Shown here piece after piece: positions 50,901 to 60,834 of a stretch of DNA of 64,000 bases (position 1 is its first letter; each line of letters opens with the position of its first letter). Where the stretch lies: assembly GCF_000186705.1 (NCBI RefSeq), contig NZ_AEUE01000002.1:186001-250000 (forward strand), given 5' to 3'. A model generated the notes under the pieces. The model did not search any database. It was not told where the DNA came from and saw nothing but the letters and a program-made list of their open reading frames with translations. The position numbers and the translations under genes are program-made. The DNA comes from Citromicrobium sp. JLT1363 (lineage in GTDB: Bacteria; Pseudomonadota; Alphaproteobacteria; Sphingomonadales; Sphingomonadaceae).

Positions 50901-51439
50901 GACGCTTCATCGAGATCGTCTTCGGGCTTGTTGCTGCGACCTTCGTGGCGACGGGCCTGACGTCGGTGCTCGCCCTGTTCGCAGCATCGGTTCAAGACCT
51001 GGTCTGGACGGTCGAGAACTCCCGAAGCGTCGCCGGGTGGCTGGTGTCGGCGCTGGCTGGCACGATCGGCACGCTACCCTTCGCGTGGATTTTCGGATTT
51101 CCGGGCGCCTTTGTCGTCCTGGCAGCGGTTCTGCTGCCGCTCGGAAGCAACCCATCCCGACGATCTCTGGTCGTTGCGGGAGGGTCTGCAGGACTGTTCC
51201 ACACGGGAATCGGCTGGGCACTGCGCCTGGCGGATGCGGCGCTAGGCCCGACCGATCCGAGGGAGGACCTCCTCCACGCGATCGTTGGATGGGGCGGTTT
51301 CCACCTGACGAACCTGCGGCTCGCGGTGGCTATCGGAGCGATCCCTGCGTCGATAATCGCGGGATGTGCGGCAGGGCTGGTCTTCTACCGCATGAACCGG
51401 GGCACTTCACAAGAGCTCCGGGAATCTCGCTCCGCGTAA
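50897..51439 (+). CDS. hypothetical membrane protein
   Basis: The 180-aa protein has four hydrophobic segments (about 6-28, 47-82, 91-108 and 141-165). I do not recognise a family. It starts with GTG at 50897 in a GTGA overlap with the channel gene's stop, so it is co-translated with it and may act with it. Confidence 0.65.
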   Translation: MRRFIEIVFGLVAATFVATGLTSVLALFAASVQDLVWTVENSRSVAGWLVSALAGTIGTLPFAWIFGFPGAFVVLAAVLLPLGSNPSRRSLVVAGGSAGLFHTGIGWALRLADAALGPTDPREDLLHAIVGWGGFHLTNLRLAVAIGAIPASIIAGCAAGLVFYRMNRGTSQELRESRSA

Positions 51440-51443
51440 GGGC

Positions 51444-51971
51444 CTAGCCCTTCGCCCGTTCGATCGCTTCGACCACGATCTTCTTCGCTTCGGCTGCATC
51501 GCCCCAGGCGCCCACGCGCACCCACTTTTCGGCTTCCAGATCCTTGTAGTGGGTGAAGAAGTGCTCGATCTGCTGGAAGATGATGCTCGGCAGGTCCTTC
51601 GTCTCGCCCACGTCCGAATAGTACGGGAAGGTCGTGTCCACCGGCACGCAGATCAGCTTTTCGTCGCCGCCATGCTCGTCTTCGAGGTTGAGCACGCCGA
51701 TCGGGCGGGCGCGCACCACGCAGCCTGCGATGAACGGGCTGCGCGCGATCACCAGCGCATCCAGCGGGTCGCCATCGGGCGACAGCGTGTGCGGCACGAA
51801 GCCGTAATTCGCCGGATAGCGCATCGGCGTGTGCAGAATCCGGTCGACGAACAGCGCGCCCGAATCCTTGTCGAACTCGTACTTCACCGGCTCGCCGCCG
51901 GTGGGCACTTCGATGATCACGTTGAGGCTTTCGGGCGGATTGTCGCCCGTGGGCACTTTGTCGATACGCAT
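51444..51971 (-). CDS. ppa: inorganic pyrophosphatase
   Basis: The 175-aa soluble family I enzyme hydrolyses PPi. Active-site stretches are EVPTGGEPVKYEFDKDSG, MRYPANYGFVPHT and DGDPLDALV (DxxxxD metal residues). Length fits bacterial Ppa hexamers. It is convergent with the preceding membrane protein gene, 4 bp away. Confidence 0.96.
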   Translation of the reverse strand: MRIDKVPTGDNPPESLNVIIEVPTGGEPVKYEFDKDSGALFVDRILHTPMRYPANYGFVPHTLSPDGDPLDALVIARSPFIAGCVVRARPIGVLNLEDEHGGDEKLICVPVDTTFPYYSDVGETKDLPSIIFQQIEHFFTHYKDLEAEKWVRVGAWGDAAEAKKIVVEAIERAKG

Positions 51972-52103
51972 AATTGTGGAGGCTCTCTTGTTGTGACTCG
52001 CGCCGTGAGGCGGATGATTACGGCCCCCCTCCCAAACTGCGGCGCGGCTTAACGAAGGCGAGGCGATTGCGGAAGGGGCAATGCCAGCCTAACTGCACCG
52101 CCC

Positions 52104-53462
52104 ATGGGCAAGAACAATTCCAAGACGCCGCAGGCGATCCGGGGCACGCAGGATATTTTCGGGGCGGAGGCGGAAAGCTTCGCCTTCGTGGTCGAGACGT
52201 TCGAGCGGGTGCGCAAGCTCTACCGCTTCCGCCGCGCCGAGTTTCCGGTGTTCGAAAAGACTGAAGTTTTCGCCCGCTCGATCGGCGAGACGACCGATAT
52301 CGTCTCCAAGGAAATGTACAGCTTCGAGGATCGTGGCGGAGAATCGCTCACCCTGCGGCCCGAATTCACCGCCGGGATCGCGCGCGCCTACCTGACCAAT
52401 GGCTGGCAGCAGCACGCGCCGGTCAAACTGGCGACGCATGGCCCGCTGTTCCGGTACGAGCGCCCGCAGAAGGGCCGCTACCGCCAGTTCCACCAGATCG
52501 ACGCGGAGATCATCGGTGCGGCAGAACCGCAGGCCGATGTCGAGCTGCTGGCGATGGCCGACCAGGTGATCCGCGAGCTGGGGATCGAGGGCGTGACGCT
52601 GCACCTCAACACCTTGGGCGATGGCGATTCGCGTGAGGCATGGCGCGCCGCGCTGGTCGAGCACTTCCGTAGCGTGAAGGACGAGTTGAGCGAGGAATCG
52701 CAGGAGCGGTTGGAGAAAAACCCGCTGCGGATTCTCGACAGCAAGGACCGCCGCGACCAGCGCTTCGTTGCCGATGCGCCGAAGATCGACGCGTACCTGT
52801 CGGATGAGGCGCGCGCGTTCTTCGATGCGGTGACCGGCGGGCTGGATGCGGCGGGCGTGAAATGGGTGCGCGCCGAGAGCCTGGTGCGCGGGCTCGACTA
52901 CTACCGCCACACCGCCTTCGAGTTCATTCCCGACGAGGGCTCTGCCGCAGCCGACGCGCTGGGGTCGCAGAGCACGATCCTCGGCGGTGGCCGCTACGAC
53001 GGGCTGATCGAAAGCCTTGGTGGGCCGCCGACGCCTGCGGTCGGCTGGGCTGCGGGGATCGAGCGGCTGGCTATGCTGGTGGGGGAGAAGGGCGAGGGCA
53101 GGTTGAACGTAGCGGTGGTCTCCGAGGCTGAGTCGACTGATTTGCTAGCTGCTTGGCTCGCCCCTCAACTTCGGTGGAAACAGTTGTCGGTTGAGTTATT
53201 CAACGTTGGCGGTCTGAGAAAACGTTACGACAAAGCGGTAAAAGCCAATCCTCAAGTTCTTCTCGTTCTCGACGATAAAACTAGTGTGCCTCACCAAATT
53301 GGAGTGATGCGAGTTCGGTCGCTCACGCATAACAAATCGATTGATCCTGATACTGCGGATCTTATCCGTGATGCGTTGGAAGGAAAGCTCTGGCTTGGAG
53401 GTAACCGCATTATCCAACATGGCCATGAGATAGAGCTAGAGCACGACCCACTAGCGGAATAA
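52104..53462 (+). CDS. hisS: histidyl-tRNA synthetase with a compositionally foreign anticodon-binding domain
   Basis: The 452-aa class II synthetase has motif 2 ([18 protein letters not shown]) and the His-specific loop [15 protein letters not shown] in a normal catalytic core (about 1-330). The C-terminal anticodon domain (about 334-452) is only weakly like other His[25 protein letters not shown] replaces the usual G-x-K-K-Q-x-K-x-A-D helix region. The DNA shifts here too: I counted 145 G+C of 300 bases in 53161-53460 (48%), against 42 of 60 in 52861-52920 (70%). Leu TTA and many A/T-ending codons appear. The frame is intact. It leads the hisS-prfA-prmC set. Confidence 0.92.
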   Translation: MGKNNSKTPQAIRGTQDIFGAEAESFAFVVETFERVRKLYRFRRAEFPVFEKTEVFARSIGETTDIVSKEMYSFEDRGGESLTLRPEFTAGIARAYLTNGWQQHAPVKLATHGPLFRYERPQKGRYRQFHQIDAEIIGAAEPQADVELLAMADQVIRELGIEGVTLHLNTLGDGDSREAWRAALVEHFRSVKDELSEESQERLEKNPLRILDSKDRRDQRFVADAPKIDAYLSDEARAFFDAVTGGLDAAGVKWVRAESLVRGLDYYRHTAFEFIPDEGSAAADALGSQSTILGGGRYDGLIESLGGPPTPAVGWAAGIERLAMLVGEKGEGRLNVAVVSEAESTDLLAAWLAPQLRWKQLSVELFNVGGLRKRYDKAVKANPQVLLVLDDKTSVPHQIGVMRVRSLTHNKSIDPDTADLIRDALEGKLWLGGNRIIQHGHEIELEHDPLAE

Positions 53463-53506
53463 CGACGATCGGGCCGCTTAGAACTGATCGCCAAATCAAG
53501 TGCTTC

Positions 53507-53589
53507 GTCATCCCGGCCCCGGGCCGGGATCCCGCTTTCTTCAGCGCCAAGCCAAAAGAAGCTGGACCCCGGATCAAGTCCGGGGTGAC
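53507..53589. repeat. long imperfect inverted repeat (REP-like) between hisS and prfA
   Basis: Two arms of about 34 bp, starting GTCATCCCGG and ending CCGGGGTGAC, are imperfect reverse complements; each arm also contains its own small palindrome (CCGGCCCCGGGCCGG and CCCCGGATCAAGTCCGGGG). Such elements are dispersed in many alphaproteobacterial genomes. It fills the 303-bp gap between hisS and prfA, which shows no gene. Confidence 0.65.
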
Positions 53590-53765
53590 GGTGGAGCGTG
53601 AGGCGAGGGAGACCTTTCCTACTCCACCCCCTTCACGCTAATGCGCCTTGCATGACCGCCGACGCACCCGACATTCCCCTCCCGAAATAGCCAACCCACA
53701 AAGGCCCGCCTTTTTCACCCCTGAACACTGTGTCAGGTGTGTCAGGCCCGCCACCGGAACGACCA

Positions 53766-54833
53766 TTGACCATCCCCCCCGAACGCCTCGACCAGATCGC
53801 CAACCGCTTCGCCGAGATCGAGGCGCGGATGGCCTCGGGCCAGCTCGAGGGCGAGGAATTCGTCCAGGCAAGCCGCGACTATGCCGAGCTGGAGCCGGTG
53901 GCGAAGCTCGCGCTGGAGCTGAAGGCCGCGCGCGAGGAAGTTGCGGGGCTGGAAGACATGCTCTCCGACCCCGAGATGCGCGCCATGGCAGAGGAGGAGC
54001 TGGAGGCGCTCAACCAGCGCATTCCCGAGCTTGAGCAGCAGCTCGCTGTCGCGATGCTCCCGCGCGACAGCGCCGATGCCAAGCCCGCGATGCTCGAAAT
54101 CCGTGCGGGCACGGGCGGCGATGAGGCCGCGCTGTTCGCGGGCGACCTGTATCGTATGTACGAACGCTTCGCGGGCGAGCAGGGCTGGAAGGTCGAGCCG
54201 GTCAGCATGAGCGCGTCCGAAGTCGGCGGCTTCAAGGAAATCGTCGCGAACGTCACCGGCACCGGCGTGTTCGCGAAGCTCAAGTTCGAAAGCGGCGTGC
54301 ACCGCGTGCAGCGCGTGCCCGAGACCGAGAGTGGCGGGCGCATCCACACCTCGGCGGCGACCGTGGCGGTGCTGCCCGAGCCCGACGAGGTCGATGTGCA
54401 GATCGATGCGGGCGACCTCAAGATCGACACCTATCGCGCGTCCGGTGCAGGCGGCCAGCACGTCAACACGACCGATTCGGCGATCCGCATTACGCACCTG
54501 CCGACCGGGCTGGTGGTCACCTGTCAGGACGGGCGCAGCCAGCACAAGAACCGCGAGAAGGCGATGCAGGTGCTGCGCGCGCGCCTCTACGAACAGCAGC
54601 GCGAGGCGACCGAGGGCGCAGAAGCCGAGGCGCGCAAGGCGATGGTCGGCTCCGGCGACCGTTCCGAACGCATCCGCACCTACAACTTCCCGCAGGGCCG
54701 CGTGACCGATCACCGCATCGGCCTGACGTTGCACAAGCTGCCCGAGATCATCGCGGGCCCGGGGCTGGGCGAACTGGTCGATGCTCTTATCGCCGAGGAC
54801 GAAGCCAAGCGGCTGGCGGCGATGAATGAGTGA
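53766..54833 (+). CDS. prfA: peptide chain release factor 1
   Basis: The 355-aa factor reads UAA/UAG stops. The codon-recognition region ([11 protein letters not shown] area and the PxT-equivalent loop), and the GGQ loop in [18 protein letters not shown] are clear. I place the start at TTG 53766 (MTIPPERL, as in relatives); GTG at 53730 would add 12 residues. Its end overlaps prmC by 8 bp, so the factor and its methyltransferase are co-translated. Confidence 0.95.
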   Translation: MTIPPERLDQIANRFAEIEARMASGQLEGEEFVQASRDYAELEPVAKLALELKAAREEVAGLEDMLSDPEMRAMAEEELEALNQRIPELEQQLAVAMLPRDSADAKPAMLEIRAGTGGDEAALFAGDLYRMYERFAGEQGWKVEPVSMSASEVGGFKEIVANVTGTGVFAKLKFESGVHRVQRVPETESGGRIHTSAATVAVLPEPDEVDVQIDAGDLKIDTYRASGAGGQHVNTTDSAIRITHLPTGLVVTCQDGRSQHKNREKAMQVLRARLYEQQREATEGAEAEARKAMVGSGDRSERIRTYNFPQGRVTDHRIGLTLHKLPEIIAGPGLGELVDALIAEDEAKRLAAMNE

Positions 54834-55683
54834 GGGTGGCGTGCCGAGCGTGGCGGACGCCATACGCGAAGCCGCCACTCGCCTCTCGGCCACCAGCGAT
54901 ACCGCGCGGCTCGATGCCGAACTGCTGATGGCGCATGCGCTGGGCATTTCGCGCTCGGACATGCTGCTGCGCGGCATGCGCGATCCCGCGCCCCAGGGGT
55001 TCGAGGCGCTGGTCGCCCGCCGCATTGCGCACGAGCCGGTCGCCTACATCACCGGCAGCGCCGAATTCTACGGGCTGGACCTGCAGGTTTCGCCCGCCGT
55101 GCTGATCCCGCGGGGGGACAGCGAAACGCTGATAGATGCTGGGAGGGAGCACTTTGCGGATCGCGCATCTCCGCAGCGCATCCTCGACCTCGGCACAGGA
55201 TCGGGCGCGCTGCTGCTGGCGGCGCTGTCGCTGTGGCCCGAGGCGCAGGGGCTGGGGCTCGACGCCTCGATGCCAGCGCTGCGTGTGGCGCGATGCAATG
55301 CGACGAAACTCGATATGGCGGAACGCGCGCGGTTCCTGCGCCGCAGCTGGCGCAAGGGCGACTGGCGGCGCGATCTCGGCACGTTCGACCTGATTCTGTG
55401 CAACCCGCCCTATGTCGAGGACGCCGCCGCGCTCGACCCGCAGGTGCGCGATCATGAGCCCGCATCTGCGCTGTTTGCAGGGGCCGAAGGTCTCGACGAC
55501 TACCGGATTCTGCTTCCGCAAATTCGTCCCTTGTTAACAAATACCGGGATCGCCATCTTCGAAATTGGCGCAGCGCAGCAAAGTGCCGTGGGCGAGATCG
55601 CACGAAATCAGGGATTTAGCCCGCGCTTCTGCAAGGATCTTGCAAAAAGGCCACGCGCCATGATTGTTTCGCAAAGCTTTTGA
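54826..55683 (+). CDS. prmC: release factor glutamine methyltransferase
   Basis: The 285-aa enzyme methylates the Gln of the GGQ motif in release factors. It has an N-terminal helical domain, the SAM loop [14 protein letters not shown] and the substrate motif [11 protein letters not shown] (NPPY). Gene order after prfA confirms the call. Confidence 0.95.
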   Translation: MSEGGVPSVADAIREAATRLSATSDTARLDAELLMAHALGISRSDMLLRGMRDPAPQGFEALVARRIAHEPVAYITGSAEFYGLDLQVSPAVLIPRGDSETLIDAGREHFADRASPQRILDLGTGSGALLLAALSLWPEAQGLGLDASMPALRVARCNATKLDMAERARFLRRSWRKGDWRRDLGTFDLILCNPPYVEDAAALDPQVRDHEPASALFAGAEGLDDYRILLPQIRPLLTNTGIAIFEIGAAQQSAVGEIARNQGFSPRFCKDLAKRPRAMIVSQSF

Positions 55684-55914
55684 CAAGGGGTTGGCAAAGC
55701 GACGGGCAGCCGGTAAGCCTCGTCAAGACCCGGCAAGAATTGGACATTCTCGCAAGGGTCGCGATCCGACATCTGCGAGAAGACCGGGCCTTTGAAGGGC
55801 CTGCGATCGGCAAGAGTTCGAAGATCATGCTTAGGGACAGGTGGGCCGCGCGGAACACACGGCATTGCTGCAGCGCCGCGATTTGTGAGCCCGACCTAGA
55901 GGGAAGATTATTCC

Positions 55915-56652
55915 TTGAACAACAACAACAACCGTAACAACAACCGCCGGCGCGGCCGCGGCAATCGCAACCAGGGCGGGGGCGGCAACAGCTCCAACCG
56001 GATCGACAGCCGCGCGCGGGGCAATGCGCCCCAGCTGCTCGACAAGTACAAGAAGCTGGCGCAGGACGCGCAGCACAATGGCGACCGCGTGCAGGCGGAA
56101 TACTACCTGCAGTTCGCGGACCACTATTTCCGCGTCATCGCCGACAACAAGGCCCGGCAGGACGAACAGCGCGGCAAGCGCGACAACAACGAACGCAGCC
56201 AGGCGAACGACGATTCCTCCGACGACGACGAGGACCGCGGCAATGACGGGCGCAACGACGGCCGTAACGATGATCGCCGCAAGCCGAAGAAGTCCAACCG
56301 CAACGAAAAGCAGCGCGGCAAGGCCCGCGGCAATTCGGACAGCGAGGATTCCTCGGACGACAGCGACGAAGAAGAGGTCTTCGAAAGCGAAGAGAACCCC
56401 TTCGTGCGCAAGCGCAAGGCACCGGCCAAGCGGGCCAGCGCGCGCAAGCGCGACGATGGCAACCGCGACGACGATGATGGCGACGGCGACGAAATCGACG
56501 CCGCCGTCCTGCCGCCGGCCATTGCCGCGGCCACCGCGTCCGACGAGGACAGCAAGCCGGCCAAGCCGCGTCGCCGGACGCGCAAGGCGGTCGAAGAGAA
56601 CTCGGACGACGGCGACGATACAGGCGACGGGGCACTGAGCGCGGTCGGCTGA
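55915..56652 (+). CDS. DUF4167 protein, highly charged
   Basis: The 245-aa protein starts with an Asn/Arg/Gly-rich stretch, then the DUF4167 core (NAPQLLDKYKKLAQDAQHNGDRVQAEYYLQFADHYFRV, about 37-75; written here only as landmarks LLDKYKKLAQ and QFADHYFRV), and a long Asp/Arg/Lys/Ser-rich, probably disordered tail. The core is an alphaproteobacterial domain of unknown function that may bind RNA. TTG 55915 is the start, with AGAGGGAAG upstream. The 231-bp gap before it holds no clear gene. Confidence 0.8.
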   Translation: MNNNNNRNNNRRRGRGNRNQGGGGNSSNRIDSRARGNAPQLLDKYKKLAQDAQHNGDRVQAEYYLQFADHYFRVIADNKARQDEQRGKRDNNERSQANDDSSDDDEDRGNDGRNDGRNDDRRKPKKSNRNEKQRGKARGNSDSEDSSDDSDEEEVFESEENPFVRKRKAPAKRASARKRDDGNRDDDDGDGDEIDAAVLPPAIAAATASDEDSKPAKPRRRTRKAVEENSDDGDDTGDGALSAVG

Positions 56653-56721
56653 TCGCGCTGCTGGTACCGGGATGACCGGCATTCGGCCCAAACGCTGCCT
56701 GACGACCGGCGGGAGCGCCCG

Positions 56722-58281
56722 GTGCTAGGCCGCGCGCTCCAGCATCCGCGCATCGTCCTGTTGCTGCTGGGCGCGCTCGCCGCGCTCGGCTTTCCTCCTG
56801 TACACCTGTGGCCGATCGCACTGATCGCACTGGGCGCAGGCGCTGTGCTGATCCGTTTCAGCGGATCGGTGCGCAGCGCCTTCTTTCGCGGCTGGCTGTT
56901 CGGCCTCGCGCATTTTACCGTCACCAATCTCTGGATAGCGACCGCCTTCACCCATCAGGACCGCATGCCGGCCGTGCTCGGATGGTTCTCGGTCCCGCTG
57001 CTTTCGACCTATCTCGCGCTTTACCCGGCGCTGGCCTTCGCCGCCGCCTATCGGCTTGCACGAGGAAAGAGCACGCTGGTCTATGCGCTGGCGCTGGGCG
57101 GGGCGTGGATCATCGCCGAGTGGCTGCGCGCAACTTTGTTCACCGGCTATGCCTGGGGGCCGTTCAGTCTTGCCTTGCTGGGGCCGTTCGATCGCCCCGG
57201 GCTCGCCGGGCTGCTTCCGCTGACGGGCACCTACGCACTTTCCGGCATCGCCGTGGTGCTGGCCCTCGGCCTGACCGATCAGCTGCTCCGGAGGCAATGG
57301 CTGCGCATGGGGCTCGCCTCGCTGCTGCTGCTTGCGGCGATGTACTGGCCCGCTGGCCAGGGCGAGGAAGGCACGCTCCCCTACACGCTGGTCCAGCCCG
57401 ATCTGGACCAGGATGCGCTCAACGATCCGCGCCAGTACGAGCCCGGGTTCCTGACCCTGGCCGCGCTTACCGTGCGGCCCGAGGAGCAGGAAGGCTCAAG
57501 GCTGGTGCTTTGGCCCGAAGGCGTGCTGCCCGACTATCTGCGCGAGGGCTATCCCGAGCGGTACTATGCGGCGACCACCGCCGGGCGCGATCCGCAATTC
57601 GCCAGGCAGCGGATCGCGCGCGTCATCGGCGAGGGCAGCCTGCTGCTGACCGGGACGATGGACCTGGAGATCGAGGGCGACAGCGCCGTCGCCGCCTATA
57701 ATGTCGTCACCGTGGTCGACGACGAGGGCGAGATCGTGGGGGGGTACCGCAAGGCGCATCTGGTGCCCTATGGCGAATACCTGCCGTTCCGCGATCTTCT
57801 GGAGCCGATCGGGCTCTCGCGGCTGGTCGCGGGTTCGATCGATTTCGTGCCCGGCCCCGGGCCGCAGACGCTCGATCTGGGTGACTACGGCCGCGCGGGA
57901 ATCCAGATCTGTTACGAGATCATATTCTCGGGCCAGGTTGCCGACGGCGCGAATCGCCCGGATTACATCGTGAACCCCTCGATCGACGGCTGGTTCGGGC
58001 CGACCGGCCCGCCGCAGCACATGGCGCATGCGCGGATGCGCGCGATAGAGGAAGGCCTGCCGATCCTGCGTTCCACCACCACCGGAATCAGCGGCGTGAT
58101 CGACGCGCGCGGTGTCGTGCGCGAGCATATCGGCATGGGCAACCGCGCGCGGATCGAAGGCAGCGTGCCGCCAGCCGCTGCGCCCACGCTGTTCTCCCTC
58201 ATGGGCAACTGGCTGGCACTCGTCTGGGCCCTGGCGCTGCTCGGCGGCTCTCTGGTTGTAAAGCGGCGGAGGGCGGTTTAG
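56722..58281 (+). CDS. lnt: apolipoprotein N-acyltransferase
   Basis: The 519-aa inner-membrane enzyme adds the third acyl chain to lipoproteins. An N-terminal block of hydrophobic segments (about 5-215) precedes a nitrilase-like domain with the Glu-Lys-Cys triad: Glu in LVLWPEGVLP, Lys in GYRKAHLVPYGEY, Cys about 397 in QICYEIIF. WFGPTGPPQHMAHARMRAIE-region residues match Lnt. It starts with GTG and is followed 48 bp later by metK, the common order. Confidence 0.93.
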   Translation: MLGRALQHPRIVLLLLGALAALGFPPVHLWPIALIALGAGAVLIRFSGSVRSAFFRGWLFGLAHFTVTNLWIATAFTHQDRMPAVLGWFSVPLLSTYLALYPALAFAAAYRLARGKSTLVYALALGGAWIIAEWLRATLFTGYAWGPFSLALLGPFDRPGLAGLLPLTGTYALSGIAVVLALGLTDQLLRRQWLRMGLASLLLLAAMYWPAGQGEEGTLPYTLVQPDLDQDALNDPRQYEPGFLTLAALTVRPEEQEGSRLVLWPEGVLPDYLREGYPERYYAATTAGRDPQFARQRIARVIGEGSLLLTGTMDLEIEGDSAVAAYNVVTVVDDEGEIVGGYRKAHLVPYGEYLPFRDLLEPIGLSRLVAGSIDFVPGPGPQTLDLGDYGRAGIQICYEIIFSGQVADGANRPDYIVNPSIDGWFGPTGPPQHMAHARMRAIEEGLPILRSTTTGISGVIDARGVVREHIGMGNRARIEGSVPPAAAPTLFSLMGNWLALVWALALLGGSLVVKRRRAV

Positions 58282-58294
58282 GGCACGCATGCAG

Positions 58295-58314
58295 ACATAA
58301 AGAACTCTTTATAT
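58295..58314. promoter_or_regulatory. palindromic operator candidate upstream of metK
   Basis: ATAAAG (58297-58302) and CTTTAT (58307-58312) form a perfect 6-bp dyad around AACT, extended by A/T at 58295/58314. It lies 16 bases before the metK start. I recall ACATAAAG-type palindromes before methionine-cycle genes in alphaproteobacteria, attributed to ArsR-family regulators of the SAM cycle; that link is from memory. Confidence 0.5.
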
Positions 58315-58329
58315 CGAGGTAACAGCCCC

Positions 58330-59550
58330 ATGCGCAGCAGCTATATCTTCACGTCCGAGAGCGTTTCCGAAGGCCATCCCGACAAGGTTTCCGACCAGAT
58401 TTCGGATGCCATCGTCGATCTGATGCTCAGCAAGGATCCCGAGGCGCGGATCGCCTGCGAAACGATGACGACGACCCAGCGCGTGGTCCTCGCGGGCGAA
58501 ATCCGCTGCGCGCCGATGTACGACAATGGCGAATGGAAGCCGGGCGCGGCCGAAGAGATCGAAAAGGCCGTGCGCGATACGGTGAAGGAAATCGGGTACG
58601 AGCAGGACGGCTTCCACTGGGAAACCCTGACCTTCGAGAACCACCTGCATGGCCAGTCCAGCGAAATCGCGCAGGGCGTCGACGCCGGGAGCGATGGCTC
58701 CAACAAGGATGAAGGCGCGGGCGACCAGGGCATCATGTTCGGCTATGCCTGCAACGAGACGCCCGACCTGATGCCGGCGACGCTCGATTACAGCCACAAG
58801 ATTCTCCAGAAGCTGGCGGACGACCGCAAGTCCGGCGTCGCGCCGTTCCTCGAACCCGACGCCAAGAGCCAGGTCACGCTGCGCTACGAAAACGGCAAGC
58901 CGACCAAGGCTGTCGCCATCGTCGTCTCCACCCAGCACGCGCCCGGCTACCATGAAGGCGAAAAGGAAGCCGAGCTGAAGGCCTATGTGAAGAAGGCCGT
59001 TGGCGAGGTGATGCCTGCCGGGCTGATCGACGACGACACCGTGTGGCACATCAACCCGACCGGCGCGTTCGAGATCGGTGGGCCCGATGGCGATGCGGGC
59101 CTCACGGGCCGCAAGATCATCGTCGATACCTATGGCGGCGCGGCGCCCCATGGCGGCGGTGCCTTCAGCGGCAAGGACCCGACCAAGGTCGACCGTTCGG
59201 CTGCCTACATCACCCGCTATCTGGCGAAGAACGTGGTCGCGGCGGGGCTTGCCACGCATTGCACCATCCAGCTTTCCTACGCGATCGGGGTCAGCGAGCC
59301 CCTATCGGTCTATGTCGATCTGCACGGCACCGGCACCGTCTCCGAAGAGGCGCTGGAAGACGCGATCCGCGGCATGAGCAAGCTGGGCGGCCTGACGCCG
59401 CGCGGCATCCGCACGCATCTTGGCCTCAACAAGCCGATCTACCGCCGGTCCGCCGCATACGGCCACTTCGGGCGCAATGCCGAAGGCGACGCGTTCCCCT
59501 GGGAGCGGACCGATCTGGTCGAGGACCTGAAGGCTGCCGTCGGCAAGTAA
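58330..59550 (+). CDS. metK: S-adenosylmethionine synthetase
   Basis: The 406-aa enzyme makes SAM from methionine and ATP. Signature stretches are [29 protein letters not shown], and [20 protein letters not shown] strong palindrome just upstream may be an operator. I see no SAM riboswitch in the short gap after lnt. Confidence 0.97.
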   Translation: MRSSYIFTSESVSEGHPDKVSDQISDAIVDLMLSKDPEARIACETMTTTQRVVLAGEIRCAPMYDNGEWKPGAAEEIEKAVRDTVKEIGYEQDGFHWETLTFENHLHGQSSEIAQGVDAGSDGSNKDEGAGDQGIMFGYACNETPDLMPATLDYSHKILQKLADDRKSGVAPFLEPDAKSQVTLRYENGKPTKAVAIVVSTQHAPGYHEGEKEAELKAYVKKAVGEVMPAGLIDDDTVWHINPTGAFEIGGPDGDAGLTGRKIIVDTYGGAAPHGGGAFSGKDPTKVDRSAAYITRYLAKNVVAAGLATHCTIQLSYAIGVSEPLSVYVDLHGTGTVSEEALEDAIRGMSKLGGLTPRGIRTHLGLNKPIYRRSAAYGHFGRNAEGDAFPWERTDLVEDLKAAVGK

Positions 59551-59568
59551 GCCGTCAGGCCGCAGGAC

Positions 59569-60834
59569 ATGAACGGGCCCGGCACTCCGCTGACAGCCCC
59601 CGCACGAGCGGGGGGAGCGGGGGCGCCGGGCCCTTCTGCGTCCGGCGATCGCGTGGTCGCCCTCGATGCGCTGCGGGGCATTGCCGTGGCGGGCATCGCG
59701 CTGATGAACGTCTACATCTTCGCGTTGCCGCCAGCCGCCTACTTCAACCCGGCAGTGGCGGGGAGCGACGGGCCGCTCGACTGGATGGTCTGGGCGGTCA
59801 GCTTCGTGTTCGTGGAGGACAAGTTCCGCAGCCTGTTCGCCATGCTGTTCGGCGCGGGGGTTGCGATCCTGATGGAGCGCGCGCGGGCGCGCGGGGCGGC
59901 CCATCCCGTGCGCGAGCACGTTGCGCGCATGGTCGTGCTGTTCGCCATCGGCGCAGCTCACGCTATCCTGCTGGCCAATAACGACGTCTTGCGCCTCTAC
60001 GCGATGGCGGGCCTGGTCCTGCCTGTGTTCCTGGCGCTCAACGGCCGCTGGCTATTCATCGCCGGGGCCATGTTGATGGCGATGCACGTGGTAGGCGGAT
60101 CGCTGCTCGCCTTTCTGTGGCTGACCGCCGAGCCGGGCAGCACGCTGGCGCTCCTGCCCGCACAGACCTTCGGCGCGGACCCGCTGGCGCTCGATTATGC
60201 GCGCGTGATCGGGACGGAAGACTTCGGCGCGCGCGTGGCCAGGCGCACTATGGGCTTCTTCGCCGCGTTGCAGACACAGGTGCCGGGCATCCCGTCCACG
60301 CTGGCGATGATGCTGGTCGGCGCGGGACTGTGGCGTGCCGGCCTGCTGCGCGGCGTCTGGGAGCGGTCGCGGTGCTTCGCGCTCGCGGGGCGCATGGCGC
60401 TGGTCGCGCTGCCGCCGCTGGCCGCAATGATGGTGCTGGACGTGCAGGCCGGTTTCGCGGGCGCGATGGTCGGCCCGGTCGCGCTGTTCTGGTCGCTGCC
60501 TTTCGATCTGCTGCTGGCGGTCGGCTACGCCGCGCTCGTCATGGGGCTGTTTGCGGCCCGCGACGGCGCCCTGCGCCGCCGCCTTGCTGCGGCGGGGCGC
60601 CTTTCGCTGACCAATTATCTGCTCTCCAGTCTGACCTTCGCGCTGATCTTCTATGGCTGGGGCCTCGGGTGGTTCGGCATGCTGACACGCTGGCAAGCCT
60701 TTGCAGTGGCCTTGGTGCCCATCACGCTCATGCTGATCTGGTCGCCCTTGTGGCTCGCCCGATTGCGGCAGGGGCCGTTCGAATGGTTGTGGCGCAGCGT
60801 GGCGCGCGGGCGGTTGGGGCCGATCCTGCGCTAG
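59569..60834 (+). CDS. DUF418 membrane protein
   Basis: The 421-aa protein has about eight to ten hydrophobic segments and the DUF418 hallmark near the start (VALDALRGIAVAGIALMNV) and end (GRLSLTNYLLSSL). The family resembles acyltransferase-3-like membrane proteins; function is unknown. The first 27 residues are Gly/Ala/Pro-rich. Starts 18 bp after metK and ends in a 4-bp overlap with the convergent CoA-transferase gene. Confidence 0.82.
   Translation: MNGPGTPLTAPARAGGAGAPGPSASGDRVVALDALRGIAVAGIALMNVYIFALPPAAYFNPAVAGSDGPLDWMVWAVSFVFVEDKFRSLFAMLFGAGVAILMERARARGAAHPVREHVARMVVLFAIGAAHAILLANNDVLRLYAMAGLVLPVFLALNGRWLFIAGAMLMAMHVVGGSLLAFLWLTAEPGSTLALLPAQTFGADPLALDYARVIGTEDFGARVARRTMGFFAALQTQVPGIPSTLAMMLVGAGLWRAGLLRGVWERSRCFALAGRMALVALPPLAAMMVLDVQAGFAGAMVGPVALFWSLPFDLLLAVGYAALVMGLFAARDGALRRRLAAAGRLSLTNYLLSSLTFALIFYGWGLGWFGMLTRWQAFAVALVPITLMLIWSPLWLARLRQGPFEWLWRSVARGRLGPILR

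Noticed and set aside
53110-53765. Integrated mobile element at the hisS 3' end
   Set aside because: No integrase, transposase or att-like duplicated hisS end is visible; only the compositional shift remains, reported as a finding.
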